Source: Pseudomonas syringae (lineage in GTDB: Bacteria; Pseudomonadota; Gammaproteobacteria; Pseudomonadales; Pseudomonadaceae). From it: 64,000 nucleotides of DNA. The stretch spans positions 20,191 to 84,190 of the forward strand of contig NZ_JPQU01000032.1 of assembly GCF_000737245.1 (NCBI RefSeq). The letters are read 5' to 3'. Positions 1 to 9,571 of the stretch are shown here, piece by piece. Numbering within the stretch: the first letter of the stretch is position 1; each line of letters starts with the position of its first letter. The translations under genes were made by a program, and so were the position numbers. The notes beneath the pieces were generated by a model. The model worked only from the letters and a program-made list of their open reading frames with translations, did not search any database and was not told the origin of the DNA.

Positions 1-738
1 GCGGCAAACAGGCCAGATACCGTAGACACTGTTACAGACAAAGACTTCATCGGCCTGTTGCAGGTCAATGCCATAGACATCGCGAATCTCAGAGGCGATA
101 CCCAACCCACGTGCCTGCTCAAGCAACGCGGCGCGCATCACGCCAGCGACGCCACAACGACTCAAGTCAGCGGTGACCAACACCTGATCCTTGATGAGGA
201 ACAGATTGCTGTAGACCCCTTCGATTATTCGTCCGCTGCTGTCACGCATCAATCCTTCGGCATAGGCAACATCCTGCCACTCGGATCGAGCCAGCACCTG
301 TTCGAGGCGATTGAGATGCTTCAGTCCGGCCAGCAACGGCTGCTCGGCCAGACGGGTCGCACAGGGAAACAACGAGATGCCGTGTTCGGCATTAGACGCT
401 GGGTAAGCTGGCGTCGGGCTGCCCTGAAGAATTCTGCGAGGTTTCGAATCAGAGGAAGATGCGTAGCCCCGTTGGCCGTCGCCACGGGTCAAAATCAACT
501 TCATCACGCCGTCACCCAGTTGGGTGGCGAAGGCCAGCAGCTCATCGCGGATCAGCGGCAGATCGGCTGCAATAGCCAACCGATCACAGCCACTGCCAAG
601 GCGCTGCATGTGAAGTTCAAGGAGTGATGGCCGCCCTGCCCTTACCGCGATGGTTTCAAACAAGCCATCGCCGTAAGCCAGCCCCCTGTCTTTGACAGAT
701 AGTGTCTCGGCAGGCTGGCCATCAATCCAGTCAGGCAT
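1..738 (-). CDS. pabC: Aminodeoxychorismate lyase PabC (3' end cut by window)
   Basis: PLP-dependent lyase that converts 4-amino-4-deoxychorismate to p-aminobenzoate and pyruvate for folate synthesis; cytosolic. Reading the minus strand from the ATG at 738 gives a fold-type IV aminotransferase sequence: an N-terminal DRGLAYGDGLFET block, then LKHLNRLEQVLAR, whose Lys140 is the expected PLP Schiff-base lysine, and a C-terminal EVFVCNSVYGIWPV stretch. Only the last residues run off the window. The start overlaps the fabF stop in a TAATG junction, so the two are translationally coupled at the end of the fatty-acid operon. High confidence from the family motifs and the fabF-pabC order usual in gammaproteobacteria. 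Confidence 0.93.
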   Translation of the reverse strand, partial: MPDWIDGQPAETLSVKDRGLAYGDGLFETIAVRAGRPSLLELHMQRLGSGCDRLAIAADLPLIRDELLAFATQLGDGVMKLILTRGDGQRGYASSSDSKPRRILQGSPTPAYPASNAEHGISLFPCATRLAEQPLLAGLKHLNRLEQVLARSEWQDVAYAEGLMRDSSGRIIEGVYSNLFLIKDQVLVTADLSRCGVAGVMRAALLEQARGLGIASEIRDVYGIDLQQADEVFVCNSVYGIWPVCR

Positions 739-1982
739 TACTCGGCAAACCGGCGGAACACCAGTGAGCCGTTGGTACCGCCGAAACCGAAGGAGTTGGA
801 CAGCACGACATCGATTGGCATGTTCCGCGCCTCGTGAGGCACGAAGTCCAGATCGCAGCCCTCACCCGGCTCATCGAGGTTGATGGTCGGCGGCGCTACC
901 TGACCATTGATGGCCAGCACGCTGAAAATCGCCTCCACCGCACCCGCCGCGCCCAGCAAGTGACCAGTCATGGATTTGGTCGAACTCACTGCCAGCTTGT
1001 AGGCGTGATCACCAAATACACTCTTGATCGCATTGGCTTCAGCGAGGTCGCCGGCCAATGTTGAAGTGCCGTGAGCATTGATGTACTGGACCTGGTCAGC
1101 GTTGACTTTGGCATCGCGCAACGCATTGACAATGCAACGGGCAGCACCGGCACCGTCATCCGGCGGCGAGGTCATGTGATAAGCATCGCCACTCATGCCG
1201 AAACCGATGAGCTCGGCATGAATCGTGGCGCCACGGGCCTTGGCGTGCTCCAGCTCTTCGAGGACCAGCGCGCCGGAACCGTCGGAGAGTACGAAACCGT
1301 CACGGCCTTTATCCCAGGGACGGCTGGCACGGGCGGGATCGTCGTTGCGGGTGGACAGCGCCCGGGAAGCACCAAAGCCGCCCATACCCAGACCACAGGC
1401 GGCCATCTCGGCACCACCGGCGATCATGACGTCGGCTTCGCCATAGGCGATGTTGCGTGCCGCCATGCCGATACAGTGCGTACCTGTGGTACACGCCGTG
1501 GCGATGGCGTAGTTAGGTCCCTGTGCACCCAGATGGATCGACAGGAAACCGGAAATCATGTTGATGATGGAACCCGGCACGAAAAACGGCGAGATACGCC
1601 CCGGACCCTGCTCATGCAGCGAACGGCTATTGTTTTCGATATTGGTCAGGCCACCGATACCCGAACCCATGGCAACGCCGATGCGCTCGCGATTTGCATC
1701 AGTGACTTCCAGCCCGGAATTACGCACAGCCTGAAAGCTGGCAGCGAGACCGTACTGGATGAAAAGATCGAGCCGGCGGGCCTCTTTGGGCGCCAGGTAC
1801 TCTTCAACGTTGAAGCCTTTGATCGAGCCGCCAAAGCGGGTCGTGTAAGCCGAAAGGTCTGTGTGTTCGATAAGGCCAATGCCACTGCGGCCAGCCAGAA
1901 TACCCTGCCAACTGCTTGGTACATCCGTACCCAATGGCGACAGCATACCCATACCGGTGACCACGACGCGTCTACGCGACAC
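738..1982 (-). CDS. fabF: 3-oxoacyl-ACP synthase II FabF
   Basis: Condensing enzyme (KAS II) that elongates acyl-ACP with malonyl-ACP. The thiolase-fold protein of 414 aa carries the nucleophile Cys164 in [10 protein letters not shown] and the two catalytic-histidine blocks [11 protein letters not shown] and [13 protein letters not shown] place the start at the GTG at 1982 (protein begins [13 protein letters not shown]) because AAGGAGAG lies 5 nt upstream. The reading frame extends ten codons further upstream to an ATG, but that extension is not part of the family. It lies downstream of acpP behind a hairpin (2023-2058), and its stop overlaps the pabC start. Confidence 0.96.
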   Translation of the reverse strand: MSRRRVVVTGMGMLSPLGTDVPSSWQGILAGRSGIGLIEHTDLSAYTTRFGGSIKGFNVEEYLAPKEARRLDLFIQYGLAASFQAVRNSGLEVTDANRERIGVAMGSGIGGLTNIENNSRSLHEQGPGRISPFFVPGSIINMISGFLSIHLGAQGPNYAIATACTTGTHCIGMAARNIAYGEADVMIAGGAEMAACGLGMGGFGASRALSTRNDDPARASRPWDKGRDGFVLSDGSGALVLEELEHAKARGATIHAELIGFGMSGDAYHMTSPPDDGAGAARCIVNALRDAKVNADQVQYINAHGTSTLAGDLAEANAIKSVFGDHAYKLAVSSTKSMTGHLLGAAGAVEAIFSVLAINGQVAPPTINLDEPGEGCDLDFVPHEARNMPIDVVLSNSFGFGGTNGSLVFRRFAE

Positions 1983-2022
1983 AGGACTCTCCTTTTTCTC
2001 ATTACAGGACATCGTTCCAAAG

Positions 2023-2058
2023 AAAAAACCGCACGCCGATTAAGGCAGTGCGGTTTTT
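2023..2058 (-). terminator. Hairpin terminator/attenuator between acpP and fabF
   Basis: An AAAAAACCGCAC arm pairs with GTGCGGTTTTT across a 13-nt loop, giving a GC core flanked by A and T runs that can work in either direction. It lies right after acpP and before the fabF ribosome-binding site. Partial termination here would let acpP be made in excess over fabF, which fits the very high ACP demand known in bacteria. Confidence 0.75.
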
Positions 2059-2084
2059 CCCGTGACAGCAGTAACGATTACAAA

Positions 2085-2324
2085 TTATTTCGCCTCGTGG
2101 GCGTTAACGTAATCGATTGCAGCCTGAACGGTGGTGATTTTTTCAGCTTCTTCGTCAGGGATTTCAGTCTCGAATTCCTCTTCCAGAGCCATCACCAGCT
2201 CAACGGTATCAAGGGAGTCAGCACCCAGGTCTTCAACGAAGGAAGCAGTGTTAACAACTTCCTCAGCTTTGACGCCAAGTTGCTCGACAACGATTTTCTT
2301 GACGCGTTCTTCGATGGTGCTCAT
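2085..2324 (-). CDS. acpP: Acyl carrier protein AcpP
   Basis: Carries growing acyl chains on a 4'-phosphopantetheine arm for fatty-acid and lipid A synthesis. The 79-aa acidic protein has the full family sequence, with the attachment site Ser37 in [11 protein letters not shown]. The start ATG at 2324 is preceded by AGGAG. It sits between fabG and fabF, with its own candidate promoter upstream and a hairpin downstream, so it is probably transcribed both in the operon and alone. Confidence 0.98.
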   Translation of the reverse strand: MSTIEERVKKIVVEQLGVKAEEVVNTASFVEDLGADSLDTVELVMALEEEFETEIPDEEAEKITTVQAAIDYVNAHEAK

Positions 2325-2376
2325 ACCTGGTTTTAACTCCTAGTGGACAAATTTGGGCAGCTGGCCGGTGGGTAAG

Positions 2377-2404
2377 TGTATAGAAGAGGTTTTGCGCATT
2401 TCAA
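2377..2404 (-). promoter_or_regulatory. Candidate sigma-70 promoter for acpP
   Basis: On the minus strand TTGAAA (2404-2399) and TATACA (2382-2377) are separated by 16 nt, about 50 nt before the acpP start in the 193-nt fabG-acpP gap. Both boxes are close to consensus. This is an inference from sequence only. Confidence 0.6.
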
Positions 2405-2517
2405 GCTTAATGCTCAACCCTCAAACCTCACCATCCTGCTACCCATGAATTAGATTGCAGCTTTATAACGGATTTTAGACAGCACGTATGACATTTTTTT
2501 GATGCGATCCGTCACTT

Positions 2518-3261
2518 TTAACTCATGTACATGCCGCCGTTAACCGGGATTGTAGCCCCAGTTACGTAGGCTGCACCGTCGGAAGCGAGAAAAGCGACAA
2601 CATGCGCAATCTCTTGCGCCTGACCCAGACGCCCCAGAGGAATCTGGTTGATCAGGGACTCTCGCTGCGCTTCCGGCAGTTCGCGCGTCATGTCGGTATC
2701 AATGAAACCGGGTGCAACCGAGTTAACGGTTACCGAGCGCGAACCTACTTCACGAGCCAAGGCACGACTGAAACCTTCCAGCCCTGCTTTAGCGGATGCG
2801 TAGTTTACTTGGCCTGCGTTGCCCATGGCACCCACAACAGAGCCAATACTGATGATTCGACCCCAACGCGCCTTGGTCATGCCGCGCAAAACACCCTTGG
2901 ACAGACGGAAAAGGCTGTTCAAGTTGGTATCGACGACATCATGCCATTCGTCATCTTTCATGCGCATCATCAGGTTATCGCGGGTGATTCCAGCGTTGTT
3001 GACCAGGATCAGCGGCGCGCCGACACGCTCCTGAATCAACGACAGGGTCGCTTCTACAGAGGCGGCACTGCAAACATCCAGCATCAGACCGAAGCCTTCG
3101 ATGCCGTTTTCCTTGAAGGTCGCGCTGATGCGTTCGGCACCGGACTCGGAAGTCGCCGTTCCCACCACCACAGCGCCATTGCGACCCAATTCCAGGGCAA
3201 TGGCTTGACCGATTCCACGGCTCGCACCAGTAACCAGTGCAACTTTACCTTGCAGACTCAT
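2518..3261 (-). CDS. fabG: 3-oxoacyl-ACP reductase FabG
   Basis: NADPH-dependent short-chain dehydrogenase that reduces 3-oxoacyl-ACP in the fatty-acid cycle. The 247-aa sequence shows the cofactor loop TGASRGIGQA (residues 11-20), NNAG at 88-91, and the catalytic Ser141/Tyr154/Lys158 set. It ends in the usual ...ATIPVNGGMYMS. It starts 15 nt after the fabD stop with an AGGAGAAAC-type binding site, so it is co-transcribed with fabD. Confidence 0.97.
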   Translation of the reverse strand: MSLQGKVALVTGASRGIGQAIALELGRNGAVVVGTATSESGAERISATFKENGIEGFGLMLDVCSAASVEATLSLIQERVGAPLILVNNAGITRDNLMMRMKDDEWHDVVDTNLNSLFRLSKGVLRGMTKARWGRIISIGSVVGAMGNAGQVNYASAKAGLEGFSRALAREVGSRSVTVNSVAPGFIDTDMTRELPEAQRESLINQIPLGRLGQAQEIAHVVAFLASDGAAYVTGATIPVNGGMYMS

Positions 3262-3276
3262 GCAAGTTTCTCCTAA

Positions 3277-4215
3277 TCAGGCCAGTGCCGCACGAGCGGC
3301 AGCAAAGGCATCCGGGGTATCCAGGTTGTAGGTTGTCACGCCTTCGGCGCAACGCTTGTTCAGACCAGCCAATACCTTGCCCGGCCCGCACTCCACCAAT
3401 TGGGTCGCACCATGGCTCGCCAGACACTGGATGGACTCCACCCAGCGAACCGGCTTGTACAACTGTTCCAGCAAATCACGCTTGAGCGTAGCCAGATCAC
3501 TTACTGCAGCTGCGCTGACGTTCTGCACCAGCGCAATATTCGGAGCCTGCCATTCGATTGCCTCGATGGACGCCGCAAAGCGCTCAGCCGCAGGACGCAT
3601 CAACTCACAGTGGGACGGCACGCTGACCGGTAACGGCAACGCACGCTTCGCACCACGAGCCTTGCACAGTTCCATGGCACGCTTGACCGCCTCGGCGGCA
3701 CCGGCAATCACTACCTGGCCCGGCGAGTTGAAGTTCACCGCACTGACCACTTCACCCTGAGCCGCTTCGGCACAGGCAGCAATGACATCGGCATCATCCA
3801 GCCCCAGAATGGCAGCCATGCCACCTTGACCGGCAGGGACAGCTTCCTGCATCAACTGACCACGGCGCTCGACCAGCTTGACCGCGTCCTCCAGGCTAAG
3901 GCTTTGCGCAGCAACCAGGGCACTGTATTCGCCCAGACTATGACCAGCCACAAACGCCGGAACCGCGCCACCTTCGGCCAGCCATACGTGCCACAAGGCG
4001 ATGGAAGCGGTGAGGATGGCGGGCTGGGTTTTGTCGGTCTGGTTGAGCAGCTCGGACGGACCTTGCTGAGTCAGCGCCCAGAGGTCGTAGCCCAAGGCAT
4101 CAGATGCCTGCTCGAAAGTATCAAGGATCAGCGGGTGCTGCGCGCCCAGGTCGGCGAGCATGCCCAGGGATTGCGAACCCTGACCCGGGAAGACGAATGC
4201 GAGGGATGCAGACAT
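3277..4215 (-). CDS. fabD: Malonyl-CoA:ACP transacylase FabD
   Basis: Moves malonyl from CoA to ACP, supplying the extender for FabF and the other synthases. The 312-aa sequence opens with the FPGQGSQ motif, has the nucleophile Ser93 in GHSLGEY, and has the VPSHCELM block that carries the partner histidine. Length and motifs are standard for the family. It is separated from plsX by 151 nt holding two hairpins and a candidate -10 box. Confidence 0.97.
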   Translation of the reverse strand: MSASLAFVFPGQGSQSLGMLADLGAQHPLILDTFEQASDALGYDLWALTQQGPSELLNQTDKTQPAILTASIALWHVWLAEGGAVPAFVAGHSLGEYSALVAAQSLSLEDAVKLVERRGQLMQEAVPAGQGGMAAILGLDDADVIAACAEAAQGEVVSAVNFNSPGQVVIAGAAEAVKRAMELCKARGAKRALPLPVSVPSHCELMRPAAERFAASIEAIEWQAPNIALVQNVSAAAVSDLATLKRDLLEQLYKPVRWVESIQCLASHGATQLVECGPGKVLAGLNKRCAEGVTTYNLDTPDAFAAARAALA

Positions 4216-4240
4216 TGAACAAGCCTCTGATTGTGGTCGT

Positions 4241-4269
4241 CAAAATAAACGCCCGGTCATGACCGAGCG
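4241..4269 (-). terminator. Terminator-like hairpin just upstream of fabD
   Basis: On the minus strand CGCTCGGT pairs with ACCGGGCG around a CATG loop and is followed by TTTATTTTG, the layout of an intrinsic terminator. It lies 26 nt before the fabD start codon, downstream of plsX. A second small hairpin (4294-4311, GCCAGT/ACTGGC) precedes it, and a TAGAAT -10-like box lies at 4328-4333. The strength of termination cannot be judged from sequence alone. Confidence 0.55.
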
Positions 4270-4366
4270 CGAAGAATTCGTTGAAACTGAGTTGCCAGTT
4301 TGATGACTGGCCGGTCAGCAGCGTCACATTCTAGCGGACACCGAGCCCAAACACCGAACAGAAACC

Positions 4367-5374
4367 CTAAAGCAGCTCGCCGAGACGACCGTGCAACCGT
4401 TGCGGCAGGTTGCCCTCAACCTCAATCAGCGCACGGTGGATAGCGCTCTGGAAGCCCTGCACGCTGGCAGAGCCATGGCTCTTAACCACAATGCCCTGAA
4501 GCCCGAGAAAACTGGCGCCATTGTGCCGTGCGGGTGCCAGATCAGCCTGCAAGCGCTTGAGCAAAGGCAACGCCAGTGCGCCGACAGCGCGGGACAGCAG
4601 ATTCTGGCTGAACAATATTTCAATCCGCGCAGAAATCATGCTCGCCAACCCTTCGCTGGACTTGAGCAGGATATTGCCGACAAAGCCGTCACAAACCACA
4701 ACGTCCGCTTCGCCACGGTACAAGCCATCACCCTCGACAAATCCGGTGTAGTTCAAGCCGGGCGCCGCCTGTAGCAGACTCGCCGCCAGCTTGACCTGCT
4801 GATTGCCCTTGATGTCCTCGGTACCGATATTAAGCAGCGCGACCTTTGGCCGCACAACACCTAGCGCCTCGGCTGCAACCGACCCCATCACTGCAAACTG
4901 GTACAGATTTTCCGCACCGCAATCGACGTTCGCCCCCAGATCGAGCAACTGGCAATAGCCCCGCTGAGTGGGAATTGCAGCAACCATGGCCGGGCGATCA
5001 ATGCCAGGCAAGGTCTTGAGTACGAAACGCGAGAGCGCCATCAAGGCACCAGTATTGCCGGCACTGACACAGGCCTGGGCCTGACCATTAGCCACCAGAT
5101 CCAAAGCCACCCGCATTGAAGAGTCGGGCTTGCCTCGCAAAGCCTGAGACGGCTTTTCATCCATGCCGATCACTTCGCTGGCATTCACAACGCGCAGACG
5201 TGAGCGATCCACACCAGATTGGCGGGCTATCAGTTCTTCAATAAGGGGAGCTTGACCCACAAGGATCAGATGAAGCGAGGGCGTAGCAATCAGGCACGCA
5301 AGGCTGGCCTGAACAATGTTGCGGGGACCGAAGTCCCCGCCCATTGCGTCGATCGCGATGATCGGAGCGGACAA
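4367..5374 (-). CDS. plsX: Phosphate acyltransferase PlsX
   Basis: Makes acyl-phosphate from acyl-ACP, the donor for PlsY in phosphatidic acid synthesis; a peripheral membrane enzyme. The 335-aa sequence begins [14 protein letters not shown] and contains the family blocks [22 protein letters not shown] and [14 protein letters not shown]. It starts 4 nt after the rpmF stop, as in most Gram-negative bacteria, so it is in the rpmF operon. Full length. Confidence 0.96.
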   Translation of the reverse strand: MSAPIIAIDAMGGDFGPRNIVQASLACLIATPSLHLILVGQAPLIEELIARQSGVDRSRLRVVNASEVIGMDEKPSQALRGKPDSSMRVALDLVANGQAQACVSAGNTGALMALSRFVLKTLPGIDRPAMVAAIPTQRGYCQLLDLGANVDCGAENLYQFAVMGSVAAEALGVVRPKVALLNIGTEDIKGNQQVKLAASLLQAAPGLNYTGFVEGDGLYRGEADVVVCDGFVGNILLKSSEGLASMISARIEILFSQNLLSRAVGALALPLLKRLQADLAPARHNGASFLGLQGIVVKSHGSASVQGFQSAIHRALIEVEGNLPQRLHGRLGELL

Positions 5375-5378
5375 GAAA

Positions 5379-5561
5379 TTACTCGTCAGCGCCCTTGTCG
5401 ATCACTTTACGACCACGGTAAACACCTTCCGGCGAAACGTGGTGACGCAGGTGAATTTCACCAGTGGTCTTTTCTACCGACAGAGTGCTAGCCGAAAGAG
5501 CGTCGTGCGAACGACGCATGTCACGGGCAGAGCGGGATTTTTTGTTCTGCTGAACAGCCAT
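5379..5561 (-). CDS. rpmF: 50S ribosomal protein L32
   Basis: A small basic large-subunit ribosomal protein of 60 aa that matches the gammaproteobacterial L32 form ([22 protein letters not shown] at the start, then [14 protein letters not shown]). It lacks the zinc-binding cysteine pairs seen in some other L32 proteins. It sits 13 nt after yceD and 4 nt before plsX, the classic yceD-rpmF-plsX order that links ribosome and membrane synthesis. Confidence 0.97.
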   Translation of the reverse strand: MAVQQNKKSRSARDMRRSHDALSASTLSVEKTTGEIHLRHHVSPEGVYRGRKVIDKGADE

Positions 5562-5574
5562 AATTGATTAACTC

Positions 5575-6102
5575 CTAAACGTTTGGGTCACGCTTTAACT
5601 GCGCCAATACACTGAACGGGTTGGACCGCGTTACCTCGTCCACGCTCGGTTCGGGCTCATCGAGACCCGCCGGCTGCTGGCATTCTTCCGGATGATGAGC
5701 AGGCACAATGGGCAAGGCGAGCAAAAGCTCCTCCTCGATCAATGCCAGCAGATCCAATGGATCTTCGCCCAGTTCCAGCACGTCATAACCTTTCGGTAAC
5801 GACTGGGTATTCGCACCCTCCTTCACCACAGCGTAACTGCACTCGCTATGGATCGGCAGGGTGACCAGCTCAAGACAACGCTGGCAAACCATTTTGACTT
5901 CGGCGTCGATGGAACTGTGGATAACCACAGACCGGCGTTCGTCTCGTTCAAAAATGAATTTGGCCTGCACCGTACCGACATCATCGGAAAGCGGGTCGCA
6001 GAGTCTCTCCAAACTGGCCAGCAACACTTCACCTTGGAGGGTAGTGCCACGATCAGCCAGTTTGCGCGGGTCAACGTGAGGTGGAATCGGGTCATTCAAC
6101 AT
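5575..6102 (-). CDS. yceD: YceD/DUF177 protein (23S rRNA accumulation protein family)
   Basis: Member of the DUF177 family, which in E. coli and plants is linked to 23S rRNA accumulation; the molecular role is not settled. The 175-aa protein has the CQRCLE metal-knuckle-like motif at about residue 75 and an acidic stretch ending in NPFSVLAQLK, both typical. It is the first gene of the rpmF operon and faces the divergent maf gene across 105 nt, where the promoters for both should lie. Confidence 0.93.
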   Translation of the reverse strand: MLNDPIPPHVDPRKLADRGTTLQGEVLLASLERLCDPLSDDVGTVQAKFIFERDERRSVVIHSSIDAEVKMVCQRCLELVTLPIHSECSYAVVKEGANTQSLPKGYDVLELGEDPLDLLALIEEELLLALPIVPAHHPEECQQPAGLDEPEPSVDEVTRSNPFSVLAQLKRDPNV

Positions 6103-6207
6103 AGGCGCAGCATTCTAGGGACGACCCTAATGCATGTCAAAGGAAATTCAGGGCAATAATCCTGCACAGGACTGATTAGAATCAACTTTCACCAATCGGA
6201 GAACCTC

Positions 6208-6786
6208 ATGCCGCCTCTGCTCCTCGCTTCCAGCTCACCTTATCGCCGGGAATTGCTGGCCAGATTGCGACTGCCATTCGTCTGCAGCTCGCCTGATATA
6301 GACGAAAGCCACCGACCTGGAGAAGCCGCCGCTGAACTGGTGCAGCGCCTGGCAAAGGAAAAAGCACAGGTGCTGGCAAGCAAATTTCCAGACCATCTGA
6401 TTATCGGCTCCGATCAAGTCGCCGTGCTAGATGGGCAAATACTTGGCAAGCCTCACACCTTTGAGCGTGCCCTGGCGCAGTTGACCGCCGCCAGCGGCTC
6501 AAGCGTCACCTTTCTCACCGGCCTGGCCCTGCTCAACGGCTCTACGGGGCAGTGCCAAGTGGACTGCGTACCCTTTACTGTCCACATGCGCGACCTGGAT
6601 CAGGCCAGCATCACTCGCTACCTGCACGCCGAGCAACCCTACGACTGCGCTGGCAGCTTCAAGGCCGAAGGCCTGGGCGTAAGCCTGTTTCAGGCTACGG
6701 AAGGCCCTGATGCCACCAGCCTGATCGGCCTGCCACTCATTCGGCTGGTGGACATGCTTATAAAGGAAGGCGTGCAGATACCCTGA
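6208..6786 (+). CDS. yceF: Maf-family nucleotide pyrophosphatase (YceF type, 7-methyl-GTP)
   Basis: House-cleaning nucleoside triphosphate pyrophosphatase. The YceF subgroup, found next to rpmF, prefers 7-methyl-GTP. The 192-aa sequence begins LLASSSPYRRELL and has the Maf signatures DESH and GSDQVAVLDGQILGKP with the catalytic aspartate, plus the later YDCAGSFKAEG block. It is divergent from yceD and ends at a shared bidirectional terminator with sppA. The subgroup assignment rests on context and sequence feel; the Maf fold is certain. Confidence 0.93.
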   Translation: MPPLLLASSSPYRRELLARLRLPFVCSSPDIDESHRPGEAAAELVQRLAKEKAQVLASKFPDHLIIGSDQVAVLDGQILGKPHTFERALAQLTAASGSSVTFLTGLALLNGSTGQCQVDCVPFTVHMRDLDQASITRYLHAEQPYDCAGSFKAEGLGVSLFQATEGPDATSLIGLPLIRLVDMLIKEGVQIP

Positions 6787-6812
6787 TCGCACCATCGCCG
6801 CACTCAAAAAAA

Positions 6813-6840
6813 CAAAACCCGACCAATGGTCGGGTTTTGC
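6813..6840. terminator. Bidirectional intrinsic terminator between yceF and sppA
   Basis: AAAACCCGACC and GGTCGGGTTTT form a perfect stem with a short loop, flanked by an A run upstream and a T run in the stem end. It lies between two convergent genes and can serve both. Confidence 0.88.
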
Positions 6841-6856
6841 TTCAGCAACTGAGCGA

Positions 6857-7861
6857 TTAACGCAGCGATGGCCCATTGAAGCCAGCCCACATTGCAATTT
6901 GATCTGCAACGCTCGCACCGAGCTTTTTCGAGAAACGATCAAACGGCGATTCCTGGACCGTGTAATCCACCATTTCCTTCTCGCCTATCACGTCCCGCGC
7001 GACATAGCTGGCACTGCCCAGACCATCGATCAAGCCCAAAGGCAATGCCTGCTCACCGGTCCATACCAGACCTGAAAACAGCTCAGGATGATCTTTATCC
7101 TTGAGGCGATCCCCTCGACCCTGTTTCACGCTGGCAATGAACTGACGATGGGTTGTGTCCAGCACACCCTGCCAGAACGCCGTTTCTTCAGCTTTTGGCG
7201 GCTGGAACGGATCCAGGAAGGCCTTGTGCTCGCCGGAGGTGTATGTACGACGATCCACACCCAGCTTTTCCATGGCTCCCACGAAGCCGAAGCCCGCAGC
7301 GGTCACGCCGATAGAACCCACCAGACTCGCCTTGTCGGCATAGATCTGATCAGCGGCACTGGCAATATAGTAGGCACCCGAGGCACCCAGATCAGTGATC
7401 ACCGCGTACACCTTGATGGCCGGCTTTTCGGCTCGCAGGCGACGGATTTCATCCGCTACGTAACCCGACTGCACAGGACTGCCACCCGGACTGTTGATAC
7501 GCAGAATGACACCCTTGGTTTTCTCGTCAGCGAAAGCCGCACGCAGGCTGCCAACAATGTTATCGGCGCTGGCCGGCTCCTTGGCGGCGATCATGCCGTC
7601 AATCTCGATCAACGCGGTATGGTTGGAGCTACGGGCCGCGCCTTTCTCGAAATCCATCAGCGGCGAGAACATGAACAACACGCCAATCAGATAGAGAAAG
7701 GTCAAAGATTTGAAAAATATGCCCCAGCGACGGGAGCGGCGCTGCTCCTGAACACTTGCCAGGAGAGTTTTCTCCAGCAGCTTCCAGCTCTTCGCATCAG
7801 CCTTACTGTCTGCGATCTCTTCTTTATCTTGCGAGACCGGTGCCTTCCATTCGTCCGACAT
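6857..7861 (-). CDS. sppA: Signal peptide peptidase SppA, 36K type (family S49)
   Basis: Inner-membrane serine peptidase thought to degrade cleaved signal peptides on the periplasmic side. The 334-aa protein has one membrane segment at about 46-66 after a cytosolic charged tail. The S49 domain carries Ser161 in DLGASGAYYIA and Lys213 in YTSGEHKAFLDPF; the 52-residue spacing matches the Ser/Lys dyad of the short, single-domain enzymes rather than the E. coli 67K form. It starts 7 nt after the HAD gene stop, forming a rluC-HAD-sppA operon. Confidence 0.94.
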   Translation of the reverse strand: MSDEWKAPVSQDKEEIADSKADAKSWKLLEKTLLASVQEQRRSRRWGIFFKSLTFLYLIGVLFMFSPLMDFEKGAARSSNHTALIEIDGMIAAKEPASADNIVGSLRAAFADEKTKGVILRINSPGGSPVQSGYVADEIRRLRAEKPAIKVYAVITDLGASGAYYIASAADQIYADKASLVGSIGVTAAGFGFVGAMEKLGVDRRTYTSGEHKAFLDPFQPPKAEETAFWQGVLDTTHRQFIASVKQGRGDRLKDKDHPELFSGLVWTGEQALPLGLIDGLGSASYVARDVIGEKEMVDYTVQESPFDRFSKKLGASVADQIAMWAGFNGPSLR

Positions 7862-7868
7862 TTATCTA

Positions 7869-8567
7869 TTACCCCAACAACGAAGACTGAGCACTGCGAT
7901 CACCCAACCAGGCACGCAGCTCGGGAAAACTTTCAATCGCCAGACGCGGCTCGAATTCACGCAGCGAGTCCAGCGCCTGGGCACCGTAACCGACCGCTAC
8001 CGAATCCATGCCCGCATTGCGCGCCATCAGCAGATCGAACGACGAATCCCCTACCATCAGCGCCCGTTCAGGGTGGACGCCGCAATGCTGGAGGATCTCG
8101 TGCAACATCAACGGATCGGGTTTGCTGGCCGTTTCGTCCGCTGCCCGGGTGATATCGAAATAATCGAGCCATCCATGGGCATTGAGCACGCGATTCAAGC
8201 CGCGGCGGGCCTTGCCGGTCGCGACAGCCAACTTGTACCCCTCGGCACGGAAGCCTTCAATGGATTCCAGAACCCCCTGAAACAGCGGCGAAGGCACATC
8301 GTTATCCATCGCCATATAGCTGTCGGCGTAGTGCTGACGGAAATCAATGAGATCGTTGCCCGTGATATCCGGGTAGAGCGTGCGAATCGCTTCCGGCAAG
8401 CCCAGACCGATGATGCCTTTGATCGCGAGATCATCACGCACTGGCCGCCCACTCAGATCAGCCGCCTGCCGCATGGCCTCGACGATACGACCAATGGAGT
8501 CGGCAAGGGTGCCGTCCCAATCGAAAATCAACAGGTCATAATTCAACAGTTCACCTTCAGGGCGCAC
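7869..8567 (-). CDS. HAD-family hydrolase, phosphoglycolate phosphatase-like
   Basis: The 232-aa haloacid dehalogenase-like phosphatase has motif [11 protein letters not shown], a helical cap, motif II ATGK, and the SKPDP and [12 protein letters not shown] blocks of motifs III/IV. The substrate is not known; Gph-type enzymes use 2-phosphoglycolate. I keep the GTG at 8567 because GGAG lies 7 nt upstream. A TTG at 8546 would also give a family-like N-terminus. Its 5' end overlaps rluC by 11 nt, so translation is coupled. Confidence 0.9.
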   Translation of the reverse strand: MRPEGELLNYDLLIFDWDGTLADSIGRIVEAMRQAADLSGRPVRDDLAIKGIIGLGLPEAIRTLYPDITGNDLIDFRQHYADSYMAMDNDVPSPLFQGVLESIEGFRAEGYKLAVATGKARRGLNRVLNAHGWLDYFDITRAADETASKPDPLMLHEILQHCGVHPERALMVGDSSFDLLMARNAGMDSVAVGYGAQALDSLREFEPRLAIESFPELRAWLGDRSAQSSLLG

Positions 8568-9513
8568 TCAAACGCTCCACAGTCTTGGCCCACATATCAT
8601 CGACAGGCGCCTGCAATTTAAGCTCGCTGCCATCCTGCATGGGAACCGTCAGCATGTACGCGTGCAGGAAAAGGCGCTTGCCGCCCAGATCACGAATCTC
8701 GCGACTGAAATCCTCATCGCCATACTTGGTATCACCAGCGATGGCATGCCCGGCGTGCAACGTATGCACGCGAATCTGGTGAGTCCGTCCGGTGACCGGC
8801 TTGGCCTCCACCAGGGTCGCGAAGTCACTGAAGCGACGCAGCACCTTGAACAGGGTCAGCGCCTCCTTGCCCTCGTCGTTCACTTCGACCATGCGCTCGC
8901 CGGAACGCAGATTGCTCTTGAGCAACGGCGCACTGATGCGCTTCTGCGAAGTGTCCCAATGACCACGCACCAGGGCCATATAACGCTTGTCGACACCGTC
9001 GCCACGCAAGGCCTCATGCAGGTGGCGCAACATGCTGCGCTTCTTGGCAATCATCAACAGCCCGGAGGTATCCCGGTCGAGTCGATGCACAAGCTCAAGC
9101 TCCTTGGCATCCGGACGCATCTGCCGAAACGCTTCGATAACACCGAAATTCAGGCCGCTGCCACCATGCACGGCAATACCGGCCGGCTTGTTGAGCACGA
9201 TCAGCGCCTTGTCTTCATAGACAATGGCCGCCTCCAGGCGCTGCAGCAAACCCTGGGCGACCGGCACCGGCGCATCCCGCTCGGGCACACGGACCGGCGG
9301 GACACGAATGATGTCGCCTGCCTGCAACTTGTACTCGGGCTTGATCCGCCCCTTGTTCACCCGCACTTCGCCTTTGCGCAAGATGCGGTAGATCAAGGTC
9401 TTGGGCACGCCTTTGAGGAAAGTGACAAGAAAATTATCGATGCGTTGACCGGCATATTCCGGCGCAACCTCAACCAGCTGGACGCCGGGGGTTGGGGGTG
9501 TGGTAGTCGTCAT
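8557..9513 (-). CDS. rluC: 23S rRNA pseudouridine synthase RluC
   Basis: Converts uridines 955, 2504 and 2580 (E. coli numbers) of 23S rRNA to pseudouridine. The 318-aa protein has an N-terminal S4 RNA-binding domain (about 20-85) and the RluA-type catalytic domain with the active aspartate in HRLDRDTSG. The start chosen is the ATG at 9513 ([10 protein letters not shown]); another in-frame ATG lies four codons upstream at 9525. It is divergent from rne, an arrangement conserved in gammaproteobacteria. Confidence 0.95.
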   Translation of the reverse strand: MTTTTPPTPGVQLVEVAPEYAGQRIDNFLVTFLKGVPKTLIYRILRKGEVRVNKGRIKPEYKLQAGDIIRVPPVRVPERDAPVPVAQGLLQRLEAAIVYEDKALIVLNKPAGIAVHGGSGLNFGVIEAFRQMRPDAKELELVHRLDRDTSGLLMIAKKRSMLRHLHEALRGDGVDKRYMALVRGHWDTSQKRISAPLLKSNLRSGERMVEVNDEGKEALTLFKVLRRFSDFATLVEAKPVTGRTHQIRVHTLHAGHAIAGDTKYGDEDFSREIRDLGGKRLFLHAYMLTVPMQDGSELKLQAPVDDMWAKTVERLSAP

Positions 9514-9542
9514 GGCGCAAATCATAACAATTTTTTATGGAT

Positions 9543-9571
9543 TTGAAGCACTTAATGATTGCTGCTATAGT
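9543..9571 (+). promoter_or_regulatory. Sigma-70 promoter of rne
   Basis: TTGAAG and TATAGT are separated by exactly 17 nt in the rluC-rne gap. With a start site near 9578 the rne transcript would have a 5' leader of about 645 nt. Confidence 0.75.

Noticed and set aside
1071..2336. 421-codon plus-strand frame over fabF and acpP
   Set aside because: Antisense shadow of two certain genes; no family-like sequence.
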